From assembly GCA_002914805.1 (NCBI GenBank), contig JXTB01000050.1, positions 1,377,602 through 1,441,601 on the forward strand: 64,000 bases of DNA, in the 5' to 3' direction. Positions within the stretch are counted from its first letter, which is position 1; each line of letters starts with the position of its first letter. Origin of the DNA: Parasponia andersonii (Eukaryota; Streptophyta; Magnoliopsida; Rosales; Cannabaceae). The notes beneath the pieces were generated by a model. The model did no database searches. It saw only the letters and a program-made list of their open reading frames with translations, and was not told where the DNA came from. The position numbers and the translations under genes were made by a program. This document shows, one piece after another, positions 1 to 13,874 of the stretch.

Positions 1-1270
1 CACTTAATTGTTCGTCTAACTATTACCAACTTTGATTCCTAATTATCACTCAATTATATATTTTACATCTCAAACACATAATCGGAAAATATAGCAATTA
101 CGAATAGATATTAGTTTAAATTATTCAATATGAGAAATTCTTCCAATTAACACAAAAAATAATCTATCTTATTAGTTATCTAAAATCGACAATATATCAC
201 AGAGACAATATTGCAATAAAAGATCAACCAATAAAACAAATATAATTATAATCAAGTTTAAATCACCACATAAAGAAAGCATGACTGAATTTATATGAGA
301 AACTAGAAAATAATATATTAAAAATAAAGATATTGAAGAATTCAAGAAACCAAATTTATAAGCATTGAAGCACTCTCAGGAATCAAAGATGGAAAACGGA
401 AAAACTACACAATTAAGATCATCTCTATAGCCTCTCTAAAAATTAGCCTAACATTGAGCTCATCTTACACTCTCTCTCTAGAAAAAGTAGAGTTTTCTCT
501 CTCAAAATTTGTGTGAAATTTTCTTCCTCACATTCTGGCTATTTATAACTGAGCTCGGAGTGTTGTGTAAGTTTCCATGCTTCTAAAGATGCAATCTAAT
601 TGGTCATAGGATGTGTCAAATCGCCACAATTCCTATTCTTTTTTTCTTTCTCTTTCTTCCCCACGTTTCTGAGCATTGATAAATAATCTTGTGCGGCTGA
701 ATATGGTAAGCTTGGCACAAAACTCGCATATGATTAGCTGAAGGAAATACTTGAATTATTGTGTTTGCATGGCGTTGCATAAGTGGAGGAAAAACTGATT
801 GCACGAAAGGCAAGACATACCAGATCAGACACACTGGACAACTGTTGCAGATGCGGGGCCCAGTTGTCCCCTATCTTCCACCCGCAAGTCCCTCCGCGTG
901 AGATGCATGCGCCCGTCCGATGGAATGGAGGTTCGATCGGACGTCCAGAAACGCGTCTGCCTTCTATTTCCCACTCGCGTGACTGGAGCAACATTTCCCG
1001 ATTTTTATTCCTTTTCTCTAATCTAAATCAAAACAAAATTAAACTAAATCAAATTCAAATAAAATAAAATAAATAAAACAAATCATAATCTAAATTAAAT
1101 AAAAAGTTAATCTGAATTTAAATTAATTAAAATTAATTTATCCTAAACTAAACTAAATTAAATACCTAAATCTAATCAAGTTAAATAAAATTATATCTAA
1201 ATACTAAAAATCAAATTAACTATAAAATAACTTAAATTAAACTAAAATTACACAAAAACACACAAAATTA
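1..1270. other. Repeat-like region with possible minus-strand promoter
   Basis: No gene is supported. On the minus strand a TATA-like stretch (ctcagttataaatag, around 539-553) is followed by a CT/GA-rich leader. A GC-rich patch (about 840-970) sits upstream of it in an otherwise AT-rich area. This order (GC-rich block, TATA, pyrimidine/purine-rich leader) resembles the U3-R part of an LTR read on the minus strand, but the window edge cuts it and no second copy is visible. From 1020 to 1270 the sequence is degenerate AAATTAAA-type low-complexity DNA. The open frames here are short and show no recognisable domain. Confidence 0.3.
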
Positions 1271-4200
1271 ATAAGAAAAAGAATATAAATAACTCTATCT
1301 TCATAAAGTTATCATTGTATGAATCTCATAGGTTCTAAGATAGCAATTCAGTATATTATATCTTGATTGTTTTGAGTTGACTTCTTTTGTATAAATGAGA
1401 TTGTTATATTAATCCGTTAATTTTGGTTTACCTTTATTTACTCAGTTTGAGTAAATGGTGGTAATGCTTGTGTTGAGATGTTTAAATCAATTATACTATT
1501 GGCATGACATTAATTTTTTATTGGCAGAATAAATGATGAAATTAATATTATTTGGTTATTTGATCTTGTTTAAATTAAGAAATTATGATATGTTTCATAA
1601 AAAGTCATTTATGTGAAATAATTTATTTTGCCTAATTGGTGGCTACATGCCTAGTTTATTGTTCTTCCAAGGTAATGCTTTTGGAATTGGAAAGATTTTT
1701 CATGATTAATAGACTGAGAAAATTTTCAATGGGTGAAAAATAAATTTGTACACCTAGATAAGGTTTTTGTTTGAACTTATATTTTCTCTCTATATGTATT
1801 GGTTTTCTAACTTTGAAGTAAGAAATAATTTGATTATTGGTAATTTAATCAAATTTAGAACTTTCTTATATGGTTTTAGTGATTTTTTAAAACTTTCAAA
1901 TTGATTTGCATGGTTTAAAACAAAGTAGGATGTTATGTTTAATGAATGGCAAATTTTTATTTTCAAAAGAAACATAGATATTTTAAACTTAAGTATTAGT
2001 TTGGCAAAGGTAATTCACTTTTTCAAAAGATGTATAATTTTAAGAACTTATGGTTATTTGAAATTGAATTTTGCAAAACAACACTATTATAGTTTGAACC
2101 TTTGTGTATAAAAAATTTAGTTTTAGTTTTAAATTGATCCTAATCTACGTTTGATAGTGCTACTTGGAGATCCTTTAAGACCAAGAAAAATTTTTACAAA
2201 CTCAAAATTTCAAATATCTTTCTAGATTTGAATGGTAGACATTTTCAGCACTTGATATAGAAGCTAAAATATACTTTCATATGTTTACCTACAAGTTGAC
2301 TTGGAACTAAACTTTGGAATGTTTATTGAAAATTTATGCGATAAATTGAGAAAGAAGTTTGATTTCTCAGAATAAATTTGGAATGAATTAATGCAGCATG
2401 AGTATAATTTTTTTTGGAAAAAAAATATCTTTGTGTTTGAGATATTATGTATAATATCTTGATTGAGTGAATTTAGCAAAGTAGAAATGTGATAATAGAA
2501 TCTGTTTTGGAATCATGTGTGAATAAAAAGGATATTAGATTCTGAATACTAATTTGGAAATTTTGTAAAACCTTGTTATTATGTCTTGATATGACTTCTT
2601 ATTAAATATGATTATTTTACTAAACTTCTACTTAAACATGGGATATATTTTAATAATGTATACATGATGTTAGTGATCTCTGGATTGTTAAATGCTTGTT
2701 AAGTACTAAATAATATTTCATTGGTTAAGTCAAGTTGGGTTGACCTCCCTTTAGAAGTTTCAATTGAATAATTGAGAACTAGCATGATTAATTTAATTTG
2801 ACATCCTAAGTGTTGAGAACTCCTAGAGTTGGAGACTTAGGATAATTTCTCATTTGGGTTTCAAATGGAATAATTTTGTTTTAAATACCTAAATATTGAA
2901 GAGACTTAGGTGGTACGTACTCATACATGACATTTTTATTAAAACTTTTAAATTCATGGAGTTAGCTTTCAAGTGAATGTAAACTATAAATCATATGCCT
3001 GGTTTGATATTTAATAGAATTTAAGTTATGCAAATTAATGTATGGTATTTCCTTTGGGAATATGAACTAAGTTATTTAAAAAAAAAATCTTGGGATTAAA
3101 AATGTTTAAAGTATATATATAAATATATATATTGTTATTTACTTAGATCAAAAAGTTTAACTATGACACACTCTACCATTTTTCCGAAACGTTTTATAAA
3201 GTCTTAAAAGTGTATTTCAAAACTATTTTTAATGAAATTGTTAAGAGTGTGGTGACTTCAAAGATATAAAACGTAAAGACAACCTTACTAAAGTAAGTCA
3301 TACCTAGAGTTTTTCATAAATAAAGAATTGCATAAATATGTTTGCATATGTGACATGCCAATTAAAAGAATGTGCTTTTGAATTTCTTGGATATATTAGA
3401 AATATTTGAAGACTTTTTGAAAAAGTTTTGGGATATTAAGAAATCATGTTAACTATAATAAAAAAAAATAGAAGAGAATTGACAAAGTCTATTGTGAGTA
3501 AAAATTGAAGTTATTAATACTGAGTTGAGTTTGTGACTCATTACTTGATTTGTATTGAACTCAAGCATCATTATGATAGCATAAATAATGGTGTTTGAAA
3601 AGAGTTTATTCATGGGTCTGTATAGAGAGTTATTAAATTCTACCTGTTATATTTTCAAAATGAATACTTGAAGTTCAGATTTGGGTTACCTATGGCCAAA
3701 GTGAGGCTTTATTGTGAACTAATATAATATCTTTTTATGCCCCTGATTTTGTGATGTATGTTATCAAAAACATCTTCAAATTATTTTCAACTTAAAAGTG
3801 AAAAAAGATTTGATGGGAGACAGGCGTTGCCGTGGAAACAACATGTTCTATTAAAACCTTATTTCTGGGGCATTATGGTATTATTAATCATGTATATTGG
3901 ACATCGAGTAATTTCTATATGACCTTCCCTTGTATTAAAGACTTAGAAGGTCTTTGGAGGTGATTAATAATCTGAGATTAATATTATAATCTTTCTTTGA
4001 ATAGAGAAACTTATAGAATTTCTGGATATAAATATAGTGTGAGTAATTACCATGTGGTATTATCTTGGGAAGCCTTTGGACTTTACTTGTTACGTGGAAA
4101 CTTGTATTATATATGATTAGACCATAATGTGCTATGTACTCCTCTGTTAGAGATTTCTATTTTATTGTGATTCTAATCTTATCCCTAACTAGAGATGTTA

Positions 4201-4849
4201 GGTATACTCGGTTATTTCTCACCTGTTATAAGAAATAGTGAATGACCTATGACATTATACTTTTATTGTGGTATCCAACTTTTGAATTTGTCTATCTTGT
4301 GTGACATAACACAAAGGCATTGATTTCTATTTAGGATCTTGTTAGAGTCTTTGAACTCAGTGATTGTTTAGGACTAGGTTCAAAATACAGACAAATAGGA
4401 TTGTCCCGGTGTGATATTGATATGATATGATTAGGGAGATGGTATCGTATGTATTTAACATTTAGTCTGATACGCTAGTTTGGTACCTAACAATCGGTAC
4501 CTAAGTAATAAAAGTCTTGTATTATTGACTCTCAATCTTGATTATCGTTATTACTTCTACTTTGTGTACTGACTTAAGGACATCATTCTCGTGTGTTGAT
4601 GTTCTTATAATTATTGGTAGGTCAACTTAATTACCTCATGCCTTGAGTGGTATCGAGATGTTGACAAGGTTCTAATATCGTGTGCAAAGCGTATATTTCA
4701 TGCTTTTATATTTAGAGTCTGATTCAATTCTTCTACATCCTATCTTTGATAGTTCATTATCTTTCTGATTGTTATTCTTTAATGTTCCTCTCATACCTCT
4801 TGGTCTTGTATTCAAATTTCGGGACGAAATTCTTTTAAGGATGGGAGGA
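1271..4849 (+). mobile_element. Degraded gypsy-type internal region (remnant)
   Basis: This AT-rich stretch holds no long open frame. At its right end, about 4800-4849, it encodes the usual C-terminal signature of plant Ty3/gypsy polyproteins (FRDEILLRMGG), followed by a purine-rich tract (aaggatgggagga) immediately before an LTR beginning TGTAA. That supports a decayed Ty3/gypsy internal region reading plus. I could not recognise reverse transcriptase, integrase or chromodomain motifs upstream, so the left boundary is unknown and much of 1271-3500 may be unrelated DNA. Confidence 0.35.
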
Positions 4850-6725
4850 TGTAAAATCTGACAAGTTGTAAGGGTATTTAGGATATTTTAGAGCAAATGG
4901 TCTTGTTGTAAATATTTATTTTTGGAATAAAATAAAAAAAAATATCTGAATGAGTTAATAATTACTACAGTGCCTAGTTTTTGCATAAATACCCTTCAAA
5001 AACTCTCAATCCTCTCAAGGAAGGACTTGAGAAAGAGAGAAAAAGAGAGAAAACTGTCAAATCTAGTCAGCTCCGCCGCAATGTCATTGATGCCTAGCTC
5101 AACCCACGCTCTAGCTCCGTCAAAGGTCTGCTAAAGATGAAGCCAATGCCACTAGTCCTGTCCTATTTCGACTTCAGACGAAATCGCAGCAGTCCTGTGA
5201 ATATTCCACCTCCGGCGAGGTTTTCCAGCCACCGACACGACGTCTGACCTCCGTTTTTTATACCTTCAGCGTATGTGGTCTTCTTTCGTCATCACCAACC
5301 ACTTCCAAGTGGTTTCACGTCAAAATTCATCTTCGGTAAATTTTTACCACTTTTATCCTTTTTACCAATTATGTAAAAAGGGATATTTTTGTAAATTTTT
5401 GGTTAGGTAATTATTTTACTTAAGGTAAATATATGGCGTAAAAAAGAGTTAAAAATGATTAATAATTATGATTAGTAGAAGTAAAAAGGTTATCCAATAC
5501 TGAGGTAATTTTTAAATAAAAAATATGATATTTTTCTAATTTAGAACGAAAAGTGATATTTCTACAAAACTGAATAGTTTTGGACTAGAGTTTGCTACTA
5601 TTTAGATATGAGCCTTGGGCTGAGATTAGAAAGTTATTACTTTCTGAATTATTATTACAAAAATAACATTTTATTACAAATAATTAGTGAATTTGATACT
5701 TTTCAAATATTTTTGAAAGTGATATTTTTCTAAAATTATTTTGTGATAATGATAATTTTTGAAATGTTTCAGAAAAGTGATATTTTTCCAAATAGTTAGC
5801 AAAAATGATATTTTATAAATACTTTGAAAAAAGCAGATATTTTTCAAATTAATTCCAAAAGAGACATTTTTGCTGCAGCACTAGGTGTAAGACCTAGGAC
5901 CCTACGTAGGTTTTTGGCTGACGCACCAATGGGTAGTGTCAGGATGCTGGGTACCTCTGCTACAAAGGTATTACAGGGCCGTGATGGGAATATGAAAGCT
6001 CACTCATATGCATAGTTGTTTTATGATATGTACAATTATGTAGATTTGATTTTAATTTTGAATACGTAATTATTCTGGATACCAATTGTTTTATAAACTT
6101 GGTTTATTAATAGATTTTGGAAAAGATATTGACCTTGCAAGTTTGGTAAAATTGTATCCATTCAAAAAGGTAATTGAATTTCTACTGAGCATGTGAATGC
6201 TCACTCTCATTACTTCTCCTACTTTCAGGTGTATGTCTACTTAAGATAGTAATCACAATAGTCAGATGAGCTGCATAGCTTATACAGACAGTTGTACTCT
6301 AAATCTCTAATGGGTGTTCGTACTTTATTATCCTTCTTTCCTTGTTCAATTATTTAGCCAAGATTTATAAGTGGAATTATGAGGATGATTTTGTTGTTAA
6401 TTGAGTATTTAAAACAATAAGTGATTTTATGTAATATATTTTGGACATTGAACTAAATATTTTAGTTAAACTCTATTTATCAAAGTTTATGACTTCTCAA
6501 CAAATTCTAAAAGAGATAGCTGAAATTTTCTTAAACTTTGATGAGTATTTTTGTTATGAAATTAAACTAATAAGTTTTTTAATGAATAAGAAATTTATAA
6601 TGATTTGAGAATCAGAACAAAATTATCTAATACCTAATTTCTCTTAAATTTTGTAAAACTAATATTTTATTATATTTTCACTTAAAAAAACTAAAAGTCA
6701 TGACTTTGGATTTTCGGTCGTGACA
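4850..6725 (+). repeat. Ty3/gypsy-type 3' LTR
   Basis: The LTR starts TGTAAAATCTGACAAG directly after the polypurine tract at about 4837-4849 and ends TCGGTCGTGACA at 6725, about 1.88 kb. Its 3' 600 bases recur in inverted orientation at 19367-20787: shared landmarks are the block around 6150-6240 (acctttttgaat/ctttcaggtgtat) and the terminal GTGACA. The matching upstream LTR is not in the window, so this is either the 3' end of a truncated element or a solo LTR. Short open frames inside (for example 5824-6015) have no recognisable domain and are treated as noise. Confidence 0.55.
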
Positions 6726-7287
6726 TTTCATGTCTCATTTTTGCAATTTTATTGCACATATTTTGTGACTTATAGTCACAGATTAGATCGTTTATTTTAA
6801 CTTTTGCAATGCTATGGCTGCCACAGTTATGTTACCTATAGTCACACATATTTGAGTACTAATTTTTATGGTATGGTTTTTCATGTGAATATTAGATTGC
6901 GTGAATTGGAAGCATTTTTAGCTATTGTTATGAACCATAAGTTCTGGAAGATGGGATGACTGCATTGTTAGTCATTGTTTTGTTTTTGCAAGTTCTTATT
7001 TTACATGAGTATATATGGTGTCTAGTCACAAATGTGTGAATGTCACAGAATTTATGACTAAGTAACAGATGTGGACTACTGTCAGGTATTCTGTAACTCT
7101 AAGTTATGGTATTTCATATGAATTTTGTGTGAATTATTAGTATTGTTATGCATTATTTGAGAACTATTACTTAGTCATTATTAGCCAATGTGAATAAATA
7201 ATTTTTTATTATAAGATAGGCACAATGTTTGTGCCTATTTTTGCTTTTATAAAGGTTGTACAGGATTAAATGTAATTTTTATATCTA

Positions 7288-10200
7288 TTGCAGGGCTGTA
7301 AATTAATATTTGAGTTTGAAGAGAGTGAAGTCAGACAAGAAAAAATTAATTATAGTTGTATAGCATACATCAAAGCAAAGTTGACTGAATTACAAAGGAA
7401 GATGTCCTTTGAAACTTGTTTTGGGCATTTCCTAAAGGGGAAACAGCTTACTTCTTTTGCACAAAATAGTGAATTAGTTGATAATGCATGTGGCAGAAAT
7501 CCAGGATATAAGGGTAACGACAAAGTATCCTTTCAAGTTTATGGTACCTTGGTGAGCTTTTCCATTCATGACATAGCGCTTATTACTCATTTGAGGTATG
7601 ATGGAGACACCAATGAAAGGTTTTGGAAAACCAAAGTGAGCAAACATATAGGCCCTGCTTACTTTAGTGATAAGGACACATAGAAAAGGCAGAGTATAAA
7701 GATTGTATTTGATCTAGTGCCTACACAAAATGATGACGAGAGGGTGACAGTTGCTTCACTTTATTTTTTGTCTAGTGCCCTTCTTACTAATAGTCCCTCG
7801 GTGCAGGTGCATATGTTCTGACCTTGTTGAGGATTTAGAATCATTCAACAAATATCCATAAGGAAAACTTTTGGGGATGAGACGAGCGAACAGATTGTAC
7901 TTCGAGGGAAAAATGAAGTGAAAAGAGGGAAGGCAGGGAGACACTATAATTTTTTTGGATTTCCAATGGCATTACAGATTCGGTCCTATGAGGCTATCCC
8001 TTTGCTTGGACAATATTATGCCGAAAAAGAGAAGAAGTTACAGTCAATCTCAAGAATTTTATGTTAGACTACTGACATGGCAGCAACAGTTGAAATATTG
8101 CAAAAAAGTGTCTTTTCCAATCCTAATGTGAGTGACTAATATGTTTATAATATGTACAGCTGATTTTATGGCAAGTCGTTTCATTTCTTGAATTTTCTAT
8201 GACAATCTATCACAACTTTAGATAAGTGATTGTTTGTCACAACTTTAGTGATTTTAGTGATTTTTGTCATATTGTATTTCAGTAGATGTCATATTTTTAA
8301 TATAGTTTGGATCATGCACTAAGTAAATTAATTTGACTCACACTGACTATTTTTCAGTTGGAGGTCGTGCCAATGGCCCCCACGAATGAAGAATTGGAGC
8401 ATCCGCACATTAAAGCTATTTTTCCAATAGAAAACAACAAGGATGACAGATTTATGACGAAGAGGAAACTTTTTCAAAATCTAGTTTGAAAGAGATGATT
8501 GTAGTTGATGACCATGACGAAGAACAACCCCTAGATGGTGATATGCTTATATTGTCGTGTATTGAAAAGGCTTAAAGGTTTGATGGTAAAGATAAAGGAC
8601 CATCAACGTCTTCAGACTTGGACTTAGAGTTAAGGCTCTGTATAGTTAAGGATGAGCTTGTCAGGGTCAAAGATGAGATTCAAGATTTTCGACACGGGCA
8701 GAAGAACGTCAAAACTATTTTAAAAAACTATGAAAATATGATGCAGAAGTTGGTTCGTGTGCAAGAGGTAACAACTAGTGATGATACAGAAATAGGGTAG
8801 GGGAAGAAAGAAATAGACAAAAAGAATGGTGAGGGAAACTTTGAAAGAACTAACGTTGAGTATACATAACAAGTAACAAGTTTGGGTGATGATGATGTGG
8901 ATGAAGAGATTGGGAAAGAATGTGAGAATGATAGGGTATCAGATGATGAGAGGCAGAGAGAGGATGAAAAGGATGAGAAAGAAGGAGAAAAGAAAATGGT
9001 GTTGATGAGGAAGAGAGAGGCAAAAATATAGAAGACGAACAACAAATAGAATTCATAGCAGAAGATATTGCAGAGATGGAAGAAGAGGCAATATTCGATA
9101 CAAGTCCCATGATTTCTACAACTGAGGTGGAAAAAATGTTAGGTGGTGCAACTGATATAGACAAAGCTATTGAAATTGCTACTTCTTGTGACTATTAATT
9201 GAAAAAGTATAATTTTGTGTGTTTTGTTATATTTTGTGATCCTGATACTATTTTTTTTAATTTTTAAAGTGACAAAGTGAGCACGGAGCAAGAGGATGCC
9301 ATACCAATTTCCATGATGTAGAAGGACGAGAAGGCAATATATAATGCAACTCCCATATTTTTAAAGGTAACTTAACTTGATATTTTGTGGTTGCAAGTCA
9401 CAATTTTATGACTCAGTTCACAATTCTAACTCAATGTCCTATATTTTTGTCACTTTTGACTTGATATCTGAAGGGAGATACTGAGGAAGATACAAGTATC
9501 TACCCCTTACAATATGGCGGGAAGAAAGAACATGAGAAATCACTGTCGAAGGTAAATTAAACATTTGAGACTGTAAGTCACAATTTTGTAACTATAAGTT
9601 CTGTGACTTACAATCATAATTGTGAATAGATATCTTAATTACTTGGACTTTATCAGATCTTGACTGTATCTATTTTTTTGATGAATGGGGTAGAAAAAGA
9701 TGCAAGTAATTCTCCAAAATAACATGTTGAAGAGAAAGAGGATGCAATCAAGAACCCAAATCAACATAGTGGGAAAAAAGAACACGAGAAACCACTATCG
9801 AAGATAAATTAAATAGTTGTGACTGTAAGTCACAATTATGTGATTTACAGTCATAGATGTGAAATGATGACTTATTTACTTAGACTTTATGAGATCTTGA
9901 TAGTATCTGCTTTATTAATGAAGGTTGTAGATGAAGATGCAAGCGATTCTCAAAAACAACATACTGTGGAGAAAAAGGATGACAATCCACCTGCTAAGGT
10001 GAACTGATAATTTAGTAATTCATGACTGTAATTCACAATTTTCTAACTCAAAGACAGGATGCCTCAATTAGTTTAACTTTATGAGATCTTTTACACATTT
10101 CCCTTGATTTATGAAAGGACAAAATGAGCAGGGTGCAAGCACTAACATAGAGGAACATGTTGGGGAGAAAGTGAAGAAGGTTATTTAATAATTTATAGTC

Positions 10201-11643
10201 ACAATTTTATGACTGAGAGTCACAACTTGTATTACCAATTGTAATTTCTGTTCTTATTTTTACTATGACATTAGATAGAAGAAAGCAAAAGCGATTGTAC
10301 AAATAAAGTAGGTTCAAAACACTGTAAGGCGAACAAGGGCTAAAGTTAGATTTTCTTCTTCTAAGAAGGTAGTAAAAAGGACTGAAGAACATCTGCCCGC
10401 CAGTAAGGAGGTTAGTAAGTCAAAAACTAAGGACTGAATGGGGATCACAGAGAAAATGCCTTTTTTCTTTTGATCCTAATGAAGAACCTAATCAACAACA
10501 CTTCAAGGCCTTTGATAGCTAGATCAAGCCTTTGATAGCTAGATCAAAATAGGCCTTGTAAAAGGCCACCAAAGGACGTAAGTTTTCATATTAATGCAAA
10601 TTATCTTTTTAAATGAATTGAAATAATTATTAGCAAGTATTGTTCACAATTTGACTTCAATATAGGGATGTACATGTAAAGTATGAACATCATAATGACC
10701 ACCTGATGAAGACATTGAATTTGGGTACCACCTGTACTAACCAAAAGAGCTAGTCATACGTTCTGCACAAACCAAAACAATAGTTGTGAGATGATGTAAG
10801 TAAACAACTATTGTGTTTTCTATGACCAATTATGTGACAGTTTGTCACTTATTATCTAACTGCTTGTCATAATAGTAGTTCAACTAATGTCATACACTTT
10901 TTGTGCAGCATATATGTACCTACTTTTATTATTTGTGAAAGAAGCGCAAGTACAATATGGACCCGTTCAGACAATCTTTCACCACAACAGATACATATTT
11001 TGTAAATTATGTTGAAACTGCTTGGAAAGAATTCAAGAATTATAGGGGAAAAATTGATTAGAATCAAAAATCAGCTCTTCTAAAGTACGTTCTTTGTGGT
11101 CACTTGGCTTGCAGTTTTTTGTGGACAAAAGTAGATCAGGTATACATTCCTGTGAATGTTAAGACACTTAAGCATTGGATTCTCTTAGTCTTGGATCCAT
11201 TAACAAGGACCGTCACAATATATAATTCCCTGAAGGGCGATGAAGATGATGACATTATTATCAAGGAAAAGATAGAAAAATGGCTACTCTTTTACTGATT
11301 CTGCTAGATTTTCTTGGCCTCTTTGCTAAGAGAAAAGATGACTTAGGCTCTGCCCCATTCAAAGTTGAGCATTGTCTCGACAACCCATAACAACATAACA
11401 TATATGCAAATTATTTTTAGGTTTTTGTTTTGTTTAAATATTGTCATACTTGTTTTGACATTGGTTTTTAATTTTTCTTTGTGTAATGATAGTAGGGATT
11501 GCAGAGTATTTGTCAGAAAGTATGTTGAATATCTCATGTGTGGGTGTGCAATTTCAGAGGTCACTCAGGATAAGATGATTTTTTTTCATCAGAAGCTAGC
11601 ATTTAAGCTTTATTCTCATGCAATGGACAAGGAAGAGAATTAA
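7288..11643 (+). pseudogene. Ulp1/DUF1985-type cysteine protease gene of a Mutator-like element (decayed)
   Basis: The 5' part (7288-8060) encodes blocks like the plant DUF1985 domain found upstream of Ulp1 in transposons, e.g. VSFQVYGTLVSFSIHDIALI, DLVEDLESFNKYP and YNFFGFPMALQIRSYEAIP. It is broken by stops at 7681, 7819 and about 7860. A low-complexity acidic middle (8400-10400) follows. The C48 protease domain lies at 10957-11640: MDPFRQSFTTTDTYFVNYVE, then VYIPVNVKTLKHWILLVLD (catalytic His plus Asp region), then DCRVFVRKYVEYL with the presumed catalytic Cys codon at 11500-11502. The family motif is DCGVFV; here Gly is replaced by Arg. A stop at 11059 interrupts the protease domain. Probable introns separate the parts (acceptor-like sites at about 7286 and 11490). 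Not expected to make an active SUMO protease. Confidence 0.6.
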
Positions 11644-12369
11644 GTTGTTAGTGACTTCGAGAGAGATTAACTATGTTTAGTCTTTTTTGTGGTAATTTGT
11701 AAATGGCCAAGTAATTAAGTTAGGATAATGTACTTAGAACTATTGTTTTGTGGTTCATGTGATGAAGTGCAAGGCCTGTGTAGGTTCTATATTATTTTGT
11801 TAGTACTGATCACAATTTATATGACCCTAAGTCCCAATAGAATGTAAAATATCTCTAACATGAATTATGTGCAACTTCTTTATCATTTGTTATTGTTCAA
11901 GTAATGAGGTAGTATTAATTGCAAGCATTCTATGACTTCTAGTCATATACATTTTGACACCAAGTAACAAAATGTTATAAAAAATGTTTGAAACAGGTGT
12001 ATAATGTTAATTCCATGCATTTTGTGACTTTTAGACATATTGTTGTATGATGTGTAGGGAAACAAGAATCCAGTGACTAATAGTATCACCTACTTAAACA
12101 ATTCAAGATGAATTAGGCACATGTTTTTTATTATTTATTACTATTCAAGTATTAAAGTAGTGTTAATTGCAAGTATTCTGTGACTTCTAGTCACATATCT
12201 TTTGACTTTAAGTCACAATATGTAATAAAAACTATTTGAAAGTTGTTACACGATTTCTTAAATTATCAGTTGGTCAACATTCTTTTGGAAACAAACGATT
12301 AATTGTGTGACTAACAATATCAACATGAATAATATTACTAAATATCTATTGAGTGTTAATTACTAAAAG

Positions 12370-12374
12370 GTCCA
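12370..12374 (+). repeat. Left copy of 5-bp target duplication GTCCA
   Basis: GTCCA directly precedes the retroelement block beginning TAATGAGTG at 12375 and recurs directly after the block at 22307-22311. Five base pairs is the usual target duplication of Ty3-type integrase. Confidence 0.5.
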
Positions 12375-13874
12375 TAATGAGTGATTAATTCACTCATAAA
12401 TCAAGTATCATTCAACTCAAATAATTGTAAGTTCTCAAGTATTTTTTTTGTCGGTTTAATGTATCTTTGCTTTATATTTGTAGTTCTTATGAATAAATGA
12501 GAATTAAGAAATATTGGTGACAAATATGGGCATTTAACTACTTGAGATGAAATTTGAGTCCGATATAAATGCAACGCAATAAAAATCAAGCGAAATGGAG
12601 CTACAACGAAGAAATGGCACCCCCAGGAAGAAAAACTATCGTGCTAAATTTCAGAGCCGTGAGCACCATAGCACTGTAATAGTAGCGCCGTGAAACTACT
12701 TAGAAATCAGACTTCTAGAGGTTAGAGTGCTGCGATACTTTTCAGGGCGCGCTACGGTGCTAAAAGTATCCAGAAGTGCATTTTTAACGAGTTTTTAGAG
12801 CCAATCTGGATCCTTGGTGCTATTTGATCGAATGGTTGACATTCCACCCGACCTAGGTCCCCTTGAAGCCCCTTAAATATATCCCTAAGCTTTCATATCA
12901 AGTGTGAAGATTTGAAGAGAAGACATGCACTTGAGAGCTCTAAATTCATAGAGAAAGCAGAACTTGGAGCAAAAATCTTAGAGAGGATGCTTGAAAGAAT
13001 GGCTTGAAGAATTCGAAGCTTGAAGTTCTACCTCTATACAAGAGTTTTTCTTATCCTCTCTCTCACCCTAGTCTCATTTGAATTTTCTATTATACTTGAT
13101 TTATGAATATGTTTAGATATATGAAATTCTTGTTAAGATTAGTGTTAGATTCTTCTATGTTAAATTAAATAATATATGCTTGGGGTTTGATGTAACTTAA
13201 ACTTTAATTCTATGTCTTGATTTCTAATATGTTCTTTGATGTTGTTCTTGTCTATTTATTCTATTCCATGCTTAATGTTTCTCAACTAATTAGCTACTAG
13301 TTAGATAATTTGGTTTTTAGAATTTGGCACTTGAGAAGGAGAATTTTAGAGACAACCATAGGATAGTATAACCTAACACTTTATAGAGTTTGAGAGAACC
13401 TATAATTCCTTTGAAGTCATAATCAAAGAACCATTAAACATAATGAATTCTTAATTTCTAGGTTTAGAATAAAGATATTGGAACCAAGAATTAGAAATAA
13501 TTTCACTCGGCACTCGAGAGAGGAAGTAGAAATATCTTTAGATTCTTGGCTTATAAACTAGGAATAATTAATTAGGATGCAATTGGTGATCAAAAGACAT
13601 AGTTGATAGTTAGATGAATTCAATTCCCTAGTACATTTGCATATAGAAGTCTCCATATTTTATTTTTTTATTTCTAATTATTTGTATTTATTTAAATTAT
13701 AAATTTATTTAGTTTGGTTGCCTAGATAAAGTTAAGTCACAACAATTCTGTTAATTAACGATAATTTAATACCTAATTCTTCACGGAAGTGACAACTCTA
13801 TACTTATCACTTTATTACTGATTTACGACCCATGCACTTACGGTTATTTTACCTATATGCATTTTAGCGTAACA
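12375..13874 (+). repeat. 5' LTR of LARD-like element A
   Basis: This 1.50 kb LTR starts TAATGAGTGATTAATTC (consensus from the other copies TGATGAGTG) and ends GTAACA. It is nearly colinear with 16573-18073 (the 3' LTR of the same element) and with the inverted copy at 21040-22306. It holds no coding sequence. Inside is a TATA-like stretch around 12874 (ccttaaatatatccc) that could start transcription. Confidence 0.75.

Noticed and set aside
5824..6015. 63-residue plus-strand frame
   Set aside because: It lies inside the gypsy LTR and matches no known domain.
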